Part shown: in pieces, positions 16,309-25,386 of the stretch
Numbering within the stretch: position 1 is the first letter of the stretch
How the letters are laid out: every line of letters begins with the position of its first letter
Origin: Rufibacter latericius
GTDB lineage: Bacteria > Bacteroidota > Bacteroidia > Cytophagales > Hymenobacteraceae
Length of the DNA: 64,000 bases
NCBI RefSeq assembly: GCF_003721515.1
Contig: NZ_RJJD01000021.1
Span: 186,001-250,000 of the forward strand
Reading direction: 5' to 3'
The notes under the pieces: generated by a model
Told to the model about the DNA's origin: nothing
Database searches by the model: none
The model's input: only the letters and a program-made list of their open reading frames with translations
Position numbers and translations under genes: made by a program

Positions 16309-18231
16309 TTAGTAATGAAACCGTACAAAGGCTTCCATGGCTTCGTAATCAGCTAGGCCTAGGTGGTCGTAGCGGCGGGCTGTTTCGCGGTTGCGTTCCT
16401 GGGCACGTACCCAGAACTCGCGTTCGTCATCACCGGGGAACACAGGACGGTCTTTCTGGCTTTGGTGTTTGAAAATAGCAATCCGCTTGCGCTCAACTTC
16501 CTGTGGTGAAAGCGGAACGGCCATCTCTATCTCGTGGGTTTCAAATTCGTGCCAGGCACCGCGGTACATCCACAGCCAGCATTCCTCAACCCAGGTCTCC
16601 CCGGCGGCCCGAAGCTTTCTAAGAGCAGCCACAATAATGTTGAAGCACACAATATGCGTTCCGTGCGGGTCCTCGAAATCGCCGGCGGCAAACACCTGGT
16701 GCGGTTTTACCTTGCTTAGCAGGTCCATGGTTAGCTCAATGTCACGATCGGTGACTGGGTTCTTCTGGGTTTTGCCGCTTTCGTAGAAGGGAAGCGCCTG
16801 GAAGTGGATGTGGTCATCTTGGAGGCCGGCGTACCGCGCTCCGGCAATGGCCTCACTTTTCCGGATGAAGGCCTTCACGTCCTGGATTTCCTGGGTGTCG
16901 ACCTGGTTTGGTTGCTTCTGCCCGATGAACGTCCGCATCTGCTCGTATACCGAAGCAAGGGTCTCCCCGTCATGACCAATGCTCCGGCTGAAGTCAATGG
17001 CGAACTCCATGTAGCGCAATACGTCATCGTCCCACACGGCGGTGTTCCCCGAGGTCTGATAGGCCACATGAACATCATGACCTTGGTCCACCAGCCTGAT
17101 GAACGTTCCGCCCATCGAGATCACATCGTCATCTGGATGCGGGGAGAAAATGAGTACGCGTTTATGAGCAGGTTCGGCGCGTTCCGGACGGCCGGAGTCG
17201 TCGGCATTGGGTTTGCCGCCGGGCCAACCGGTGATGGTATGCTGCAGTTGGTTAAATACGTCTATGTTGATGTTGTACACCGGTCCGCGGTTCACCCCCA
17301 GTTGAGCCATGCCGTGGGCATTGTAATCTTCCTCGGTCAGTTTAAGGATAGGCTTGTTCACGGTATCAGAAAGCCAAATAACCGCCTTCCGGGTAAGTTG
17401 GGCATCCCAAACGCAATCTTTCACGAGCCAGGGGGTACCAAACCGAGTAAGGCCTGAGGCAGCATCCTGGTCCAGCACAAACTCCACGTTATCGGAAAGT
17501 TGCAGGTAGGTAGCGGGCACCTCGCCGGAGATCTCTCCTTCTACCGCTTTTCTTACAATAGAAGCCTTTTTCCCATTCCAGGCCATTAACACAATTTCGC
17601 GGGCTTTGAAAATAGTCCCGATGCCCATGGTGATGGCTTTGGTGGGCACGTTTTCCTTCCCTCCGAAATCACGGGAAGCATCGCGCCTGGTCAGGTCATC
17701 TAAGGTTACCAGGCGGGTACCGGAGTTAGGCGCAGAGCCTGGCTCGTTGAACCCGATGTGGCCGGTTCGGCCGATGCCCAGCACCTGAAGGTCTAAGCCA
17801 CCCAGTTCCTCTATCTTACGCTCATACTCCAGACAGAAAGCCGGAATCTCTTCAAGTGACAAGGTCCCGTCGGGGATGTTCACGTTCGCTTTGTCAATGT
17901 CTATGTGGTTGAACAGGTTCTCGTCCATGAACCGCACGTAACTCTGTGACGCGGTGGGCTGCATGGGGTAGTATTCATCCAGGTTGAAGGTGATCACGTC
18001 CCGGAAACTCAGTCCCTCCTCCCGGTGCAGGCGGGCCAGTTCGGTATACACGCCTACCGGGGTAGCTCCCGTCGCCAGGCCCAGAACCGTCTTCTCTCCC
18101 TTAGCCTGCTTCGCCCGAATCAATTCCGAAATCCGGAGGGCAACTGCTTTGGAAGCCTCCCGCTGATCTTGAAACACCGTGACGGGCACCTTTTCATAGC
18201 GTGTCTCCTCCAATAGGTTCAGCCTGCTCAT
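16309..18231 (-). CDS. nagB: Glucosamine-6-phosphate deaminase fused to a LmbE/PIG-L deacetylase-like domain
   Basis: A 640-residue two-domain protein. Residues about 15-290 are NagB: GLATGATPVGVY, FNLDEYYP (Asp85) and GIGRTGHIGFNEPGSA (His158, Glu163), for conversion of glucosamine-6-phosphate to fructose-6-phosphate and ammonia. Residues about 355-640 form a LmbE/PIG-L domain with the metal motif SPHPDDDVISMGG (364-368) and DPHGTH, a family that deacetylates N-acetyl sugars. The fusion is known in Bacteroidota and could link deacetylation to deamination. Thr156 stands where E. coli NagB has Asp141, a catalytic-site difference. It has its own promoter (18273-18302) and terminator. Confidence 0.92.
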   Translation of the reverse strand: MSRLNLLEETRYEKVPVTVFQDQREASKAVALRISELIRAKQAKGEKTVLGLATGATPVGVYTELARLHREEGLSFRDVITFNLDEYYPMQPTASQSYVRFMDENLFNHIDIDKANVNIPDGTLSLEEIPAFCLEYERKIEELGGLDLQVLGIGRTGHIGFNEPGSAPNSGTRLVTLDDLTRRDASRDFGGKENVPTKAITMGIGTIFKAREIVLMAWNGKKASIVRKAVEGEISGEVPATYLQLSDNVEFVLDQDAASGLTRFGTPWLVKDCVWDAQLTRKAVIWLSDTVNKPILKLTEEDYNAHGMAQLGVNRGPVYNINIDVFNQLQHTITGWPGGKPNADDSGRPERAEPAHKRVLIFSPHPDDDVISMGGTFIRLVDQGHDVHVAYQTSGNTAVWDDDVLRYMEFAIDFSRSIGHDGETLASVYEQMRTFIGQKQPNQVDTQEIQDVKAFIRKSEAIAGARYAGLQDDHIHFQALPFYESGKTQKNPVTDRDIELTMDLLSKVKPHQVFAAGDFEDPHGTHIVCFNIIVAALRKLRAAGETWVEECWLWMYRGAWHEFETHEIEMAVPLSPQEVERKRIAIFKHQSQKDRPVFPGDDEREFWVRAQERNRETARRYDHLGLADYEAMEAFVRFHY

Positions 18232-18272
18232 AGTTGTAGTTTGTTTAGTAGATGGTAGGAATATGGTGTTAG

Positions 18273-18302
18273 CAAAGGTAGAAAGACTAACTATTTCACA
18301 AA
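18273..18302 (-). promoter_or_regulatory. Promoter of the NagB-LmbE gene
   Basis: On the minus strand TTTG (18299-18302) is followed after 18 bases by TACCTTTG (18273-18280). The gene's ATG is at 18231, 42 bases downstream of the -7 box. Confidence 0.6.
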
Positions 18303-18575
18303 ATTTAACAACCCCTAATTTGTTATTAAAATTTATTTAAAAAGCCCTCAAAACCGCCTATCTTGCTTTCAATTCCCCTAATTTTAAGACTAAACTTCCA
18401 TTTTCTACCTGTTTTTCAGAAAACACTTTGTTTTTAGGGTCGTTTCACCAAGGCCAGAATGAAAGCAGGCAGCAGCTTAGTCTCCTAGGAAGCCACGTTC
18501 GGGTATTCGGAAAGTTTGTCGTACTTTCGCGGCTGTAAACGTGAGGCAAAGGCTTCTCATTAAGAAAGGTACATC
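18303..18575. other. Intergenic region between divergent nagB and hslV
   Basis: No gene is seen. Around 18410-18450 is a degenerate palindrome-like run (CCTGTTTTTCAGAAAACACTTTGTTTTTAGGG in two halves). TACTTTCG at 18521-18528 is one base from the -7 consensus and could serve hslV, with no strong -33 element. Confidence 0.4.
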
Positions 18576-19115
18576 ATGACGAAAATACGTTCTACCACCG
18601 TACTGGGAATTTACCATAACGGGGAAGTGGCGCTAGGTGCCGATGGCCAGGCCACCATGGATAAATACATTGCCAAGAGCAACGTGCGGAAGGTACGGAA
18701 GTTACAGGACGGCAAGATAGTGACCGGTTTTGCCGGTTCCACCGCCGATGCCTTCACCCTGCTGGAGCGCTTCGAGGAGAAACTCAATGCTTATGGCAAC
18801 AACATGAAGCGGGCGGCCATTGAACTGGCCAAAGACTGGCGCAAAGACCAGTACTTGCGCAAACTGGAAGCCATGATGGTAGTAGCTAACAAAGAGGAAC
18901 TGCTCATCATCTCAGGCACCGGCGACGTGCTGGAGCCAGATCACCAGATCGCGGCCATCGGGTCAGGGAGCACCTACGCGCAATCTGCGGCGCTGGCTTT
19001 GAAGAAACACGCCCCGCACCTCACCGCCGAGGAAATGGTACGCGAATCGCTCAACATTGCCGCCGATATCTGCATCTACACGAATCACAATTTGATTATC
19101 GAAAAACCGAACTAA
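18576..19115 (+). CDS. hslV: ATP-dependent protease peptidase subunit HslV
   Basis: A 179-residue proteasome-like threonine peptidase that works with the HslU ATPase. Core motifs are present: STTVLGI, LGADGQATMD, VRKVRKL, GFAGSTADAFTLLERFE and AIGSGSTYAQSAALAL. In E. coli the catalytic Thr directly follows the initiator Met. Here the matching Thr is residue 7, after MTKIRS, so removal of a short propeptide is needed. No hslU lies next to it in this window. The next gene, 101 bases downstream, is deoxyhypusine-synthase-like. Confidence 0.94.
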   Translation: MTKIRSTTVLGIYHNGEVALGADGQATMDKYIAKSNVRKVRKLQDGKIVTGFAGSTADAFTLLERFEEKLNAYGNNMKRAAIELAKDWRKDQYLRKLEAMMVVANKEELLIISGTGDVLEPDHQIAAIGSGSTYAQSAALALKKHAPHLTAEEMVRESLNIAADICIYTNHNLIIEKPN

Positions 19116-19216
19116 CCCGGTTTATTTCCTGTTTGCTCCATGGTTTCTCTGTCTATACATTGAAACGGTGCAGAAACACTTAACCCATTACATAAAAAAC
19201 AACCAATTAATAGAAA

Positions 19217-20188
19217 ATGAAGGTAACGCAGTTCCTGAAAGATCATTACAAGCATTTCAACGCAGCCGCCCTTATTGACGCCGCTGAAGGGTATAAAACC
19301 CATTTGAACGAAGGTGGCAAGATGATGATCACCCTGGCCGGTGCCATGAGTACCGCCGAGTTAGGAATTATCCTGGCTGAGATGATCCGGCAGGACAAAG
19401 TACAGGCCATTACCTGTACCGGCGCTAACCTGGAAGAAGACATCTTCAACCTGGTGGCCCATGATTTCTACGAGCGTATTCCTAATTACCGTGACTTAAC
19501 GCCACAAGACGAGCAAGACCTGCTGGACCGTCACCTGAACCGCGTCACCGATACCTGTATCCCAGAAGAAGAGGCCATGCGCCGTCTGGAGCACGTGGTT
19601 TTGAAATACTGGCAAAAAGCAGATCAGGCGGGTGAGGCGTATTTCCCGCACCAATTCTTTTACCAGATCCTTTTGTCTGGTGAATTGGAGCAGTATTACC
19701 AAATTGACCCTAAAAACAGTTGGATGCTGGAAGCGGCCAAGAAGAACCTGCCTATTTTCGTACCGGGCTGGGAAGATTCTACCTTGGGTAACATCTACAC
19801 CGGTCACGTGATCTCTGGTGACATCAAGAATGTACATACCATGAGAACCGGTATCCAGTACATGATGGAGCTGGCCGAGTGGTACACCAACACCGCCAAA
19901 GAAGACTCTACCATTGGGTTCTTCCAGATTGGTGGGGGTATCGCGGGAGACTTCCCTATCTGCGTGGTTCCTATGCTGCACCAGGATTTACAGCGCACCG
20001 GGGTTCCGTTGTGGGGATATTTCGCCCAGATCTCTGACTCCACTACCAGCTATGGTTCTTACTCCGGCGCAGTGCCGAATGAGAAAATCACCTGGGGTAA
20101 ACTGGGCATCGACACGCCAAAATTCGTGATCGAATCTGATGCGACCATTGTGGCACCTCTAGTGTTTGCCATCGTTCTGGATATGTAA
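19217..20188 (+). CDS. Deoxyhypusine synthase-like protein
   Basis: A 323-residue member of the deoxyhypusine synthase family, which transfers the aminobutyl group of spermidine. Motifs include TLAGAMSTAELGIILAEMI, CTGANLEEDIFNLVAHD, GGGIAGDFPICVVPM, YGSYSGAVPNEKITWGKL and ESDATIVAPLVFA. Lys295 in TWGKL matches the lysine that carries the aminobutyl group in eukaryotic enzymes. Bacteria lack hypusine on eIF5A. Bacterial homologues may instead make homospermidine or related polyamines, or modify another protein. The usual Bacteroidota neighbours for polyamine synthesis are not visible. It could share a transcript with hslV and has its own terminator. Confidence 0.85.
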   Translation: MKVTQFLKDHYKHFNAAALIDAAEGYKTHLNEGGKMMITLAGAMSTAELGIILAEMIRQDKVQAITCTGANLEEDIFNLVAHDFYERIPNYRDLTPQDEQDLLDRHLNRVTDTCIPEEEAMRRLEHVVLKYWQKADQAGEAYFPHQFFYQILLSGELEQYYQIDPKNSWMLEAAKKNLPIFVPGWEDSTLGNIYTGHVISGDIKNVHTMRTGIQYMMELAEWYTNTAKEDSTIGFFQIGGGIAGDFPICVVPMLHQDLQRTGVPLWGYFAQISDSTTSYGSYSGAVPNEKITWGKLGIDTPKFVIESDATIVAPLVFAIVLDM

Positions 20189-20211
20189 TTCAGCAGATTG
20201 CAAATAAAGTT

Positions 20212-20238
20212 AAAAGGCGGAAGTTCATTCCGCCTTTT
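20212..20238 (+). terminator. Intrinsic terminator of the deoxyhypusine-synthase-like gene
   Basis: AAAAGGCGGAA (20212-20222) pairs with TTCCGCCTTTT (20228-20238), a 5-base loop, followed by TTT. It is 24 bases after the stop. Confidence 0.85.
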
Positions 20239-20329
20239 TTTATGTCCTTTTTGTATGACTTTTCCGATATTTTTAATAACTTGATAAACTAGGTCCGTTT
20301 ACCAAGCTTTTTAAAAATCATTGGTACTC

Positions 20330-21034
20330 ATGTTCATACGCCATCTGACCCTTTTTGCTAGAGATATCAAAGCCCAACGGCTTTTTTATGGTCAGTCGTT
20401 AGGGCTGCACCTGGTAGCTTCTTCCCCCCGCGCCTTTACCGTACAGGCGGGATCTTCCCGGCTCACCTTTGAACAATCAACTGGACAGGAAGCGCCGCAC
20501 TATCACTTTGCCTTCAACATCCCTGAAAACCAATTACCCGAAGCCAAAGCTTGGCTGCAATCCCGTACTTCTTTGTTGAGCAAAGACGGCACTGACGTAT
20601 TTGTTTTCGCTCCCGCCTGGAACGCAGAAGGCCTGTATTTCCTGGACCAAGATGGGAATGTGGTGGAATTCATCGCTCGCCATAACCTTTCTACCTCTTC
20701 CCAAGATCCTTTTGGCCCGCAGAGCCTCCTTTGCCTGAGCGAAATGGGCTTGGTAGTTCCAGAGGTTGCTCCTGTAGTAGACACCTTAAGACAGCAGGTA
20801 GGGCTATCGGTTTGGCAGGACGCCGGACCTGATTTCAAAGCCCTTGGTTCAGAAACCGGTTTGTTGATTTTGGTAAAAGAGACCAGGCCCTGGTTTCCTA
20901 CCCAACTGCCCGCCACTGTTTCCAGCTTTCAGGCTGTTTTGCTGAAAGAAGGTCAAAAATACCAGATCATGTACACTCCCGAGGGGTTAAAAATATCCGA
21001 ATTTATTCCGGAAAATGTAGAAATACCCGCTTAA
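20330..21034 (+). CDS. VOC (glyoxalase/dioxygenase-fold) family protein with two modules
   Basis: A 234-residue protein. The first half has the vicinal-oxygen-chelate pattern: FIRHLTLFARDIKAQRLFYGQSLGL, a central HYHFAFNIP, and LYFLDQDGNVVEFIARH, giving possible metal ligands His5 (in FIRHL) and Glu in VVEF. The second half (about 130-234) repeats the fold loosely, ending QIMYTPEGLKISEF, and lacks obvious ligands. The family includes glyoxalases, ring-cleaving dioxygenases and resistance proteins. Function cannot be assigned. The ATG at 20330 is preferred to an upstream in-frame TTG at 20321. It lies 141 bases after the preceding gene and ends 104 bases before the DUF4136 gene. Confidence 0.75.
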   Translation: MFIRHLTLFARDIKAQRLFYGQSLGLHLVASSPRAFTVQAGSSRLTFEQSTGQEAPHYHFAFNIPENQLPEAKAWLQSRTSLLSKDGTDVFVFAPAWNAEGLYFLDQDGNVVEFIARHNLSTSSQDPFGPQSLLCLSEMGLVVPEVAPVVDTLRQQVGLSVWQDAGPDFKALGSETGLLILVKETRPWFPTQLPATVSSFQAVLLKEGQKYQIMYTPEGLKISEFIPENVEIPA

Positions 21035-21138
21035 ACGGGGCTTAGACTATTTTTTCATTTTCTTATAAATTTTTAAAACCTTCCTGGATTAGGAAATCGT
21101 AAGTAACGGAGATACAGAATTTTAAAGACCAAGAAAAA

Positions 21139-21738
21139 ATGAGAAAGCACTACCATCTGTCAACCATCCTACTAGTGATTTTAATGGCGGGCCTAAGTGG
21201 CTGCCTGGGCTTCGGAAACCGCAAATTTGGATCAGACTACAGCTATGCGGGCGCTTTCCATAAATACCGGACCTTTAACTTTATCACCCACGCCTCTGAA
21301 GAAGACAGCACCACCCTTAAAAATTACGAGGTGCTCAAGAAATACATCCGGGAACGTCTGGAGATCCAGGGCTACGAGTTCAGTGACAAAAAGCCCGATC
21401 TGCTGGTGAGTTACTACATCTATTACAATGACCTGAACATGAAAGGATATGAGCAGGAGGAGTTTGACATCTGGCTGGTGAACAATGAGGAACCCGAGAA
21501 AGAAAAAGAGCACGAGGCCTACAAACCTATCAAAATGTACATGAGCCAGGGCACCCTGCTAGTGACGCTGCTGGACCATAAAAAACAAAATGCCGTGTGG
21601 CAGGGCTACACCTCCGGGGTACTTTCTGACCCCACCACCGAGAACACGGCTTACCTTAACCGGGCGGTGAGAACCATCTTTGACCAATACCGGGTTTTCA
21701 GAAAAGGCTACCTGCGGGAGAACTCGGCTAACAACTGA
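21139..21738 (+). CDS. DUF4136 lipoprotein
   Basis: A 199-residue protein with a signal peptide ending in LSGC (Cys22), so a lipoprotein. The body fits DUF4136: DYSYAGAFHKYRTFNF, EVLKKYIRERLEIQGYEFSDKKPDLLVSYYIYY, LLVTLLDHKKQNAVWQGYTSG and AVRTIFDQY. Members are exported proteins of unknown role in Proteobacteria and Bacteroidota. An acidic, Glu/Lys-rich stretch (NNEEPEKEKEHEAYK) sits in the middle. It has its own terminator at 21757-21804. Confidence 0.85.
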   Translation: MRKHYHLSTILLVILMAGLSGCLGFGNRKFGSDYSYAGAFHKYRTFNFITHASEEDSTTLKNYEVLKKYIRERLEIQGYEFSDKKPDLLVSYYIYYNDLNMKGYEQEEFDIWLVNNEEPEKEKEHEAYKPIKMYMSQGTLLVTLLDHKKQNAVWQGYTSGVLSDPTTENTAYLNRAVRTIFDQYRVFRKGYLRENSANN

Positions 21739-21756
21739 TTTTCAGGCAAGCGTTAT

Positions 21757-21804
21757 AAAAGGGTTTTGCAGTTGATTTGAAAAAATTGACCGCAAAACCC
21801 TTTT
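21757..21804 (+). terminator. Terminator of the DUF4136 gene
   Basis: AAAAGGGTTTTGC (21757-21769) pairs with GCAAAACCCTTTT (21792-21804) around a 22-base loop, followed by TATTTTAT. Confidence 0.7.
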
Positions 21805-21907
21805 TATTTTATAGCTTGTTTCCCAAAAACTGCCCGAAAACGAAGCAATACCTTTCCAGGTTATTTCTTCCTTTGGGCACCTATTTTCCGTACATAGAAC
21901 CCCGTAC

Positions 21908-23341
21908 ATGAATTTTCCTTCTTACCTCCTGGAGCCAACTCAACAGGAACGTCTGGCGGTGCAACAGGCCGTTGAAACATACATCCAGAGCTTCCTTACC
22001 CAATTGCCTACCCTTCCGGCGTTCGTGGATTCACCCGAGAAAGGAGCCGGCCTTCTGGAAAGTCCGATTGAAGATACACCCATCTCTATAGAACAGGCCC
22101 TTGGTTTATTGCAAACCCAAGTAGACGAGCCAGGAATCACTTCCGCCTCTGGTGGGCACCTGGGGTATATACCGGGAGGTGGCCTCTATTACTCCGCTTT
22201 AGGTGATTATCTTGCGGCGGTCACCAACAAGTATGCGGGCATTTTCTTCTCGGCCCCGGGAGCGGTACGCATGGAGAACATGCTCCTCCGCTGGATGGCT
22301 AGCCTAATTGGCTTCCCACAGGATGCCGCTGGAAATCTCACCTCTGGGGGCAGCATTGCCAGCCTAATCGCGTTGGCCACGGCCCGAGATGCTAAGAAAA
22401 TCACAAGCCGTATCATTCCAGATGCCGTGGTGTACACCACGGCGCATGCCCACCACTGTTTAGACAAAGCCCTGCGCATTGCCGGGTTAGGTGAGTGCCC
22501 CGTGCGCCACATCTCCATGGATGATCGCTACCGCATGGTCCCAGAAGCGTTGGAACAAGCCATCCTGGAAGACAAAGCTGCCGGTCTTATACCCTGGCTC
22601 CTCATCGCCTCGGCCGGAACCACAGATGTGGGGGCTATTGATCCTTTGACTCATTTAGGGAAAATTGCCCAAAAGCACCAACTATGGTACCATGTAGACG
22701 CCGCCTACGGCGGATTCTTCACCCTGGCTCCCTCTGGAAAACCGCGCCTGCAGGGTATCGGCGAGGCAGATTCGGTGGTAATGGATCCGCACAAAGGCTT
22801 GTTTATTCCTTATGGTTTGGGCGCGGTCCTGATCAAGAACCGGAAGCAAACCGCCGAGACGCACCACTACCTGGCAAACTACATGCAGGATGCCCTCTCC
22901 GCCACTGAAGAAGCCTCTCCCGCAGACCTGTCTCCCGAACTCAGCAAGCATTTCCGGGGCCTACGGCTATGGCTTCCCTTGAAACTGCACGGTGTTGGTG
23001 CTTTCAGAAATGCGCTGGAAGAAAAATTAAACCTGGCGCAGTACGCCTATGAACAATTGACCAACCTGCCAGGGTTTGAGGTACCGGTGGTTCCAGAATT
23101 ATCAGTGGTGATTTTCCGCTACGTTCCCAAAGCTGGCATTGAAGCAAACGAATTCAATCAGAAACTGATAAAAGCGGTACAGCAAGACGGACGAGTGTTC
23201 TTGTCCTCTACCCTGCTGGACGGGAATTTCATGCTGCGCCTAGCCATCCTTTCGTTCAGAACCCATCAGGATACCATTGACTTGGCCTTGAGGATCCTTC
23301 AAGAAAAAGCCACCGAGATAGAACAGGAAAGCAGAAGCTAA
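21908..23341 (+). CDS. PLP-dependent group II amino-acid decarboxylase family protein
   Basis: A 477-residue aspartate-aminotransferase-fold enzyme. It has the decarboxylase hallmarks TSGGSIASLIALATARD, AHAHHCLDKALRIAG, HVDAAYGGFFTL (Asp264 contacts the PLP ring) and SVVMDPHKGLFIPYG, where Lys296 binds PLP. The group includes aromatic-amino-acid, tyrosine and glutamate decarboxylases, as well as aldehyde synthases. The substrate is not evident. It is flanked by a DUF4136 lipoprotein gene and a convergent 2H phosphoesterase gene, neither of which helps. Confidence 0.88.
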   Translation: MNFPSYLLEPTQQERLAVQQAVETYIQSFLTQLPTLPAFVDSPEKGAGLLESPIEDTPISIEQALGLLQTQVDEPGITSASGGHLGYIPGGGLYYSALGDYLAAVTNKYAGIFFSAPGAVRMENMLLRWMASLIGFPQDAAGNLTSGGSIASLIALATARDAKKITSRIIPDAVVYTTAHAHHCLDKALRIAGLGECPVRHISMDDRYRMVPEALEQAILEDKAAGLIPWLLIASAGTTDVGAIDPLTHLGKIAQKHQLWYHVDAAYGGFFTLAPSGKPRLQGIGEADSVVMDPHKGLFIPYGLGAVLIKNRKQTAETHHYLANYMQDALSATEEASPADLSPELSKHFRGLRLWLPLKLHGVGAFRNALEEKLNLAQYAYEQLTNLPGFEVPVVPELSVVIFRYVPKAGIEANEFNQKLIKAVQQDGRVFLSSTLLDGNFMLRLAILSFRTHQDTIDLALRILQEKATEIEQESRS

Positions 23342-23393
23342 ATGAACAGGAGTTTTAGGAGGATTTCAACCAAAACAGGCTTAAAGCGAGATC

Positions 23394-23969
23394 TTACCGG
23401 GAGGTAGTGAGTTTGATGGTATCTTTTGCCTCTACTCCAACCAACGGAAACTCGCCGGCTTTTAGGTACAGGTCACCGTTTTTGGTAAGCAGGGTAAGGT
23501 TATCCAACTCTATTTTCCATTGGAAGTTGTGCCGGTTGAGGTACTGAATGGCCTGCGAAACCACCTCCGGAGAGGTATCCCCTAAGGCCAGGGAAAGGTG
23601 CGGCATCCAGACATCGGGATGGTAGTAGGAACAGATTTCCTGGCTGATAAGGCAAACTGCCTTGTACAATTGCCCATGGAACTGGTTTACTTTTGCCGTC
23701 CGGATGACGGGGATATATAAAACGGGCTTCTCCCCGGGAAAAATGCCCAGTCCGGTAGTGTTGATCCGGAACCGACAACAAATTCCGGCGGCATGGCCTA
23801 GGGTTTTCTGCAGATTATGGAGACTTCCGTCATTAACGGTAAGCCAAGTAATGTGTGGATACGGGGTTTTCTGTACTTCTCTCAGCCCAAATTCGCGCTC
23901 CAAGCCAAATATCAGTTGGTTCAATCGGTCTGAATGTTCGGCATCGAGCAAAGAAACAATAGCTACCAT
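23394..23969 (-). CDS. 2'-5' RNA ligase family (2H phosphoesterase) protein
   Basis: A 191-residue protein with the two HxT/S motifs of the 2H superfamily: YPHITWLTV (His39, Thr41) and WMPHLSLALG (His124, Ser126). The family includes bacterial LigT/ThpR and cyclic phosphodiesterases acting on RNA ends, cyclic nucleotides or small phosphoesters. The spacing of about 85 residues between motifs and the total length are normal. The start fits MVAIVSLLD, the first strand. Its 3' end converges on the decarboxylase gene 52 bases away. The physiological substrate is unknown. Confidence 0.82.
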   Translation of the reverse strand: MVAIVSLLDAEHSDRLNQLIFGLEREFGLREVQKTPYPHITWLTVNDGSLHNLQKTLGHAAGICCRFRINTTGLGIFPGEKPVLYIPVIRTAKVNQFHGQLYKAVCLISQEICSYYHPDVWMPHLSLALGDTSPEVVSQAIQYLNRHNFQWKIELDNLTLLTKNGDLYLKAGEFPLVGVEAKDTIKLTTSR

Positions 23970-24190
23970 AGCTTATACAATTTGCGTTTTAGGGCTGGCC
24001 CTCCAAGATAACGAATGAATCAGGCAAACGTTGATTTTTAAGGCTGTATATTATCAAGGTGTTTATCTTGATCGAAGCATTTCTTTAAGGAAAACAGCGT
24101 TCATGAAGTGTTGTTCCTATTTAACTCCTTAAAAATCAGTGAAGGCTTAGGTAGTTTAGTAAAACCGTTCACCTCTTCCTCCTTCTTACC

Positions 24191-25336
24191 TTATTGATAG
24201 TTTAGTATTCCCCTTTTAGATAAAAATACAACTATGCTATCAGCAATTTCTGCGTGAAATCCAGAAGTATAGTGTACTTTATCTACGTACCTGTTAGCTG
24301 GCCTCATTTGTTGGATTCCTGCCAGCCAGAGGGAATTATCCTTTTCGGCATATTTATCCCACTCTTGATACATCTTGGCATAACCGCAGCCAGGGTAACA
24401 TTCTTTTGCCTCTTTCAAGGTTAGAAAGAAAGGCTCCTTAGGCTGATACTCATAACAGGAAATAGGTTGCCAGACAAAAAGGCTTGGGATTTTAGCTTTG
24501 TTTGCTACTGCCTCAATCAACTTCCTGTTCTGCCAGTACCGTTGATGAACAATTTGTATTGAATCAGCAGCACAGCTGTACTTGGGTTCTGGCGGTTCAG
24601 GGGAAATCCCTAACAACCGATAACGCAAAGAACGAGCTAGGCGGCTTAGAGATAAACCTTGGAACCAAAACCGAAACAAGGTACCCGGTTTCTGAGCGAA
24701 GAGGGCTTGGGTCTGTTCTACAAACTCGGGTTCAGGTTGGGCATATTCATTCAATCCATCAACAAAAACCACAAGATCAGGTCTAACCCCCTCTAACAGT
24801 AGTTTTTCAAAAAGCGCCCGTTCCTGAACTGAATAATAAAATCCTCGCCCAAAATTATAGCACCTTACTTTTGAATGTATCTTCTTTAAAGAACGCTGTA
24901 AATGCGAAGGAAGGGTCTCAGAATCTGCAACGCCATACCCAAAAGTGGTGGACCCTCCAAACACAAATACATTCGTATACTGTGAATCCAAAGGCCAAGG
25001 CCCTTGCTCCCACCCCATCCTGAAACCAGCTGGGTGCACATTCAAGTACTTCCCTTTAAAAGGCGCTTCTTTAAATCCGGTGAAACTTTCGTATTCCTGT
25101 TTCCTGGTCCAGGTTTCAGTTAGCAGAATATCCTGTTCCTGGTCTGAGTAGGATGGATAAACTGACCGCAAGGCTTTCCTTCCATACTTTAGCACAATAG
25201 GGTTAGAACGTTTGAGTTCCTGATCTTTGTAAGCGTAAAATAAGGAGAGTATCCCATTTAGCACTACCACCAACAGTAGAAGGGTAAATACCTGAACCGC
25301 TACGAATTGGTACCCTGACACCCATTTCTTATTCAT
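24191..25336 (-). CDS. Membrane-anchored SGNH/GDSL hydrolase-like protein
   Basis: A 381-residue protein with an N-terminal membrane anchor (residues about 11-34, VAVQVFTLLLLVVVLNGIL), so the catalytic part lies outside the cytoplasmic membrane. Block I is FVFGGSTTFGYGV (Ser129), followed by CYNFGRGFYYSVQE, VVFVDGLNEY and, near the end, the catalytic pair VDKVHYT (Asp352, His355). This arrangement is typical of SGNH esterases acting on O-acyl groups of glycans. It diverges from the carbamoyltransferase gene with only 50 bases between start codons. Such proteins accompany SxtJ/DUF5989/carbamoyltransferase cassettes, so it is probably part of the same glycan or lipid modification unit. Confidence 0.8.
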   Translation of the reverse strand: MNKKWVSGYQFVAVQVFTLLLLVVVLNGILSLFYAYKDQELKRSNPIVLKYGRKALRSVYPSYSDQEQDILLTETWTRKQEYESFTGFKEAPFKGKYLNVHPAGFRMGWEQGPWPLDSQYTNVFVFGGSTTFGYGVADSETLPSHLQRSLKKIHSKVRCYNFGRGFYYSVQERALFEKLLLEGVRPDLVVFVDGLNEYAQPEPEFVEQTQALFAQKPGTLFRFWFQGLSLSRLARSLRYRLLGISPEPPEPKYSCAADSIQIVHQRYWQNRKLIEAVANKAKIPSLFVWQPISCYEYQPKEPFFLTLKEAKECYPGCGYAKMYQEWDKYAEKDNSLWLAGIQQMRPANRYVDKVHYTSGFHAEIADSIVVFLSKRGILNYQ

Positions 25337-25386
25337 AAGCCTTATATTTCGGGCTGCAATTTGATAAAATTCAGAGTTCTTTTATA

